DNA from: Nocardioides pinisoli
Lineage (GTDB): Bacteria > Actinomycetota > Actinomycetes > Propionibacteriales > Nocardioidaceae
Assembly (NCBI RefSeq): GCF_024199985.1
Contig: NZ_JANARS010000006.1
Span: forward strand, 310,001-374,000
Direction: 5' to 3'
Length of the DNA: 64,000 bases
Part shown: one piece after another, positions 62,331 to 64,000 of the stretch
Numbering within the stretch: position 1 is the first letter of the stretch
How the letters are laid out: every line of letters starts with the position of its first letter
Translations under genes and position numbers: made by a program
The notes under the pieces: generated by a model
What the model was told of the DNA's origin: nothing
What the model saw: the letters and a program-made list of their open reading frames with translations, nothing else
Database searches by the model: none

Positions 62331-63923
62331 ATGGCTGATTTGAACGATCCAAAGACCTACTGGTGGCGCAACGCCGTCGTCTACCAGGTCTACGTGCGCA
62401 GCTTCGCCGACAGCGACGGTGACGGCGTGGGTGACCTGCCCGGCATCACCTCGCGCCTGCCGCACCTCGCCGACCTCGGCGTGGACGCGCTGTGGATCAC
62501 GCCGTTCTACACCTCCCCGCAGCACGACCACGGCTACGACGTCGCCGACTACCGCGACGTCGACCCGCTCTTCGGCACGCTGTCCGACGCCGACGACCTG
62601 GTCGCGCGCGCCCACGAGCTCGGCCTGCGCGTCGTGGTGGACCTCGTGCCCAACCACACCTCCGACCAGCACGAGTGGTTCCAGGCGGCCCTCGCCGCCG
62701 GGCCCGGCAGCCCGGAGCGCGCGCGCTACCTGTTCCGCGACAGCGAGGACGGCAACCCGCCCAACAACTGGGGCTCCGTCTTCGGCGGCCCGGCGTGGAC
62801 CCAGGTCGACGACGGCCAGTGGTACCTCCACCTCTTCGACTCCACCCAGCCCGACCTCGACTGGCGCAACCCCGAGGTGCCGGCGATGTTCGAGGACGTC
62901 CTGCGCTTCTGGCTCGACCGCGGCGTCGACGGGTTCCGCGTCGACGTGGCGCACGGGCTCTTCAAGGAGGCCAGCCTGCGCGACCAGGTCGTCGAGGAGG
63001 GCGAGCGCGCCTCCTCCGGCCAGGTCAACACCGACCACTCGATGGTGTCCCTGGAGCTCAAGGACGAGCCGATGTGGGACCAGCCCGAGGTGCACGACGT
63101 CTACCGGGCGTGGCACCGCGTGCTCGACGAGGCCGGACCGGACCGGATGGCCGTCGCCGAGGCCTGGACGCAGACGCCCGAGTCGATGGCGGCCTTCGTG
63201 CGGCCCGACGAGCTCGACCAGGCGTTCAACTTCGCGTGGCTCCTCGCCGACTGGTCGGCCGAGGCCTTCGCGACCGTCATCACCGACACCCTCGCCGCGG
63301 TCGAGCCCGTGGGCGCCTCGCCGACATGGGTGCTCAGCAACCACGACGTCGTACGCCACGTGACCCGCTACGGCGGCGGCGCGCAGGGCCTGGCCCGCGG
63401 CCGTGCGGCGACGCTGGCCATGCTCGCCCTGCCCGGCTCGAGCTACCTCTACCAGGGCGAGGAGCTCGGCCTCGAGCAGGTCGACGTCGCCCCGGAGGAC
63501 CGGCAGGACCCGTCCTACCTGCGCACCGGCGAGGCGGGCCGCGACGGCTGCCGCGTCCCGATCCCGTGGGGCGGCAGCGAGGCGCCGTACGCCTTCGGGC
63601 CCGGCGCCGGCCAGCCGTGGATCCCGCAGCCCGCCGAGTGGGCGTCGCTCACCGTCGAGGCCCAGACCGGCGTCGAGGGCTCGACGCTCGAGTTCTACCG
63701 CGCGGCGCTCGCCGCCCGGCGCGAGTTCGCCTGGACCGCGGGCGAGGAGGTCGAGCTGCTCGACCTCGGCACGGACGTCCTGGCATTCCGCCGCGGTCCG
63801 ATCACCGTCGTGCTCAACTGCGGCGAGGCCGCGGTGGAGCTGCCGAAGGGCGAGCTGCTGCTGGCCAGCGGACCGGTCGACGACGGCAAGCTGCCGGGCG
63901 ACACCGCGGTCTGGCTGCGCTGA
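62331..63923 (+). CDS. GH13 alpha-glucosidase / oligo-1,6-glucosidase-like enzyme
   Basis: The 530-aa enzyme has the GH13 barrel: YQVYVRSFADSDGDGVGDL, DLVPNHTSDQHEWF, GVDGFRVDVAHG with the Asp nucleophile, MAVAEAWTQTP with the acid/base Glu, and VLSNHDVVRH. A short beta C-domain ends the protein. Family resemblance is to alpha-glucosidases and oligo-1,6-glucosidases that release glucose from small alpha-glucans. There is no signal peptide, so it acts in the cytosol. The ATG at 62331 was used. Confidence 0.92.
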   Translation: MADLNDPKTYWWRNAVVYQVYVRSFADSDGDGVGDLPGITSRLPHLADLGVDALWITPFYTSPQHDHGYDVADYRDVDPLFGTLSDADDLVARAHELGLRVVVDLVPNHTSDQHEWFQAALAAGPGSPERARYLFRDSEDGNPPNNWGSVFGGPAWTQVDDGQWYLHLFDSTQPDLDWRNPEVPAMFEDVLRFWLDRGVDGFRVDVAHGLFKEASLRDQVVEEGERASSGQVNTDHSMVSLELKDEPMWDQPEVHDVYRAWHRVLDEAGPDRMAVAEAWTQTPESMAAFVRPDELDQAFNFAWLLADWSAEAFATVITDTLAAVEPVGASPTWVLSNHDVVRHVTRYGGGAQGLARGRAATLAMLALPGSSYLYQGEELGLEQVDVAPEDRQDPSYLRTGEAGRDGCRVPIPWGGSEAPYAFGPGAGQPWIPQPAEWASLTVEAQTGVEGSTLEFYRAALAARREFAWTAGEEVELLDLGTDVLAFRRGPITVVLNCGEAAVELPKGELLLASGPVDDGKLPGDTAVWLR

Positions 63924-63930
63924 CCCGACA

Positions 63931-63985
63931 TCTGAGGACGTCCCGGTCGTCGATCTGCCCGATCCACGTCCGGGACGTCCTCAGA
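63931..63985. repeat. 55-bp hairpin element after the glucosidase gene
   Basis: TCTGAGGACGTCCCGG (63931-63946) and CCGGGACGTCCTCAGA (63970-63985) are perfect 16-bp arms around a 23-nt loop. It starts 7 bp after the stop codon and may be the terminator. Its size resembles the array units elsewhere in the window, but the sequence is different. The window ends 15 bp later, so a tandem array cannot be excluded. Confidence 0.65.
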
Positions 63986-64000
63986 CATCCGGAGAGGGGC

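Overview
The window is about 64 kb of very GC-rich, gene-dense DNA from an actinobacterium, most probably a member of the Nocardioidaceae (Nocardioides-like). The evidence is the strong G/C bias at third codon positions, many GTG and some TTG starts, frequent 4-bp start/stop overlaps, and two gene blocks in typical actinobacterial order: rsmI-tatD-rpfB-ksgA-ispE with a divergent pmt, and mscL-SAF-fmdB-MTHFS-UTP-glucose-1-P uridylyltransferase-moeA-moaC-mog-rimJ. No rRNA, CRISPR array or intact transposase was seen. Species cannot be read from the sequence alone.

Layout. 0-3.3 kb holds a truncated trans-aconitate-type methyltransferase, a divergent MarR regulator with two operators, and an ABC-F ATPase. 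3.5-10.7 kb holds a flotillin/NfeD pair and the ispE-ksgA-rpfB-tatD-rsmI block. 10.8-14.8 kb holds a PhoX-like phosphatase, a seven-unit array of 53-bp hairpins, a protein O-mannosyltransferase and a small zinc-ribbon-like protein. 14.8-17.0 kb is a LysR/MFS pair. 17.1-25.8 kb is a two-component system next to a five-gene dipeptide/oligopeptide ABC importer. 25.9-27.9 kb carries a peptidase S51 homologue and a sulfite-oxidase-like/FAD-reductase pair.

27,964-36,005 is an integrated element of about 8.0 kb inserted in the 3' half of tRNA-Ala(CGC). A 49-bp direct repeat marks both ends. It carries an NTF2-like protein with a divergent TetR regulator, an HxlR regulator, a GPP34/GOLPH3 protein, an ABC-2 exporter with its own DesK/DesR-type two-component system, and decayed fragments of a transpeptidase and a tyrosine integrase. 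With its integrase broken, the element is probably fixed in place.

36.1-50.3 kb holds the molybdenum-cofactor cluster (moeA, moaC, mog) behind a UDPGP-family uridylyltransferase, 5-formyl-THF cyclo-ligase, a membrane-anchored penicillin-acylase-family enzyme, FmdB, a SAF protein, MscL, an LCP cell-wall ligase and a MerR/SulP pair. 50.4-54.4 kb holds tRNA-Arg(CCT) with an unusual anticodon stem and an MtrAB-LpqB-like set (response regulator, kinase, GerMN lipoprotein) flanked by a PRC-barrel protein and a cysteine-free IscA-like protein. 54.4-64 kb holds an MFS/GntR pair, a saccharopine-dehydrogenase-like protein, a beta-propeller protein, DUF2277-sirtuin, a DtxR-family metalloregulator, a hotdog-like protein and a GH13 glucosidase.

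The least explained content is between the genes. Tandem arrays of roughly 50-bp hairpin units lie at 3.4 kb (two copies), 12.3-12.8 kb (seven copies) and 46.4-46.7 kb (four copies), and a single hairpin of similar size closes the window. The 3.4-kb and 46-kb arrays belong to one family. A separate 45-bp repeat occurs at two convergent gene ends (42.0 and 60.7 kb) and in one case supplies the end of a coding sequence.
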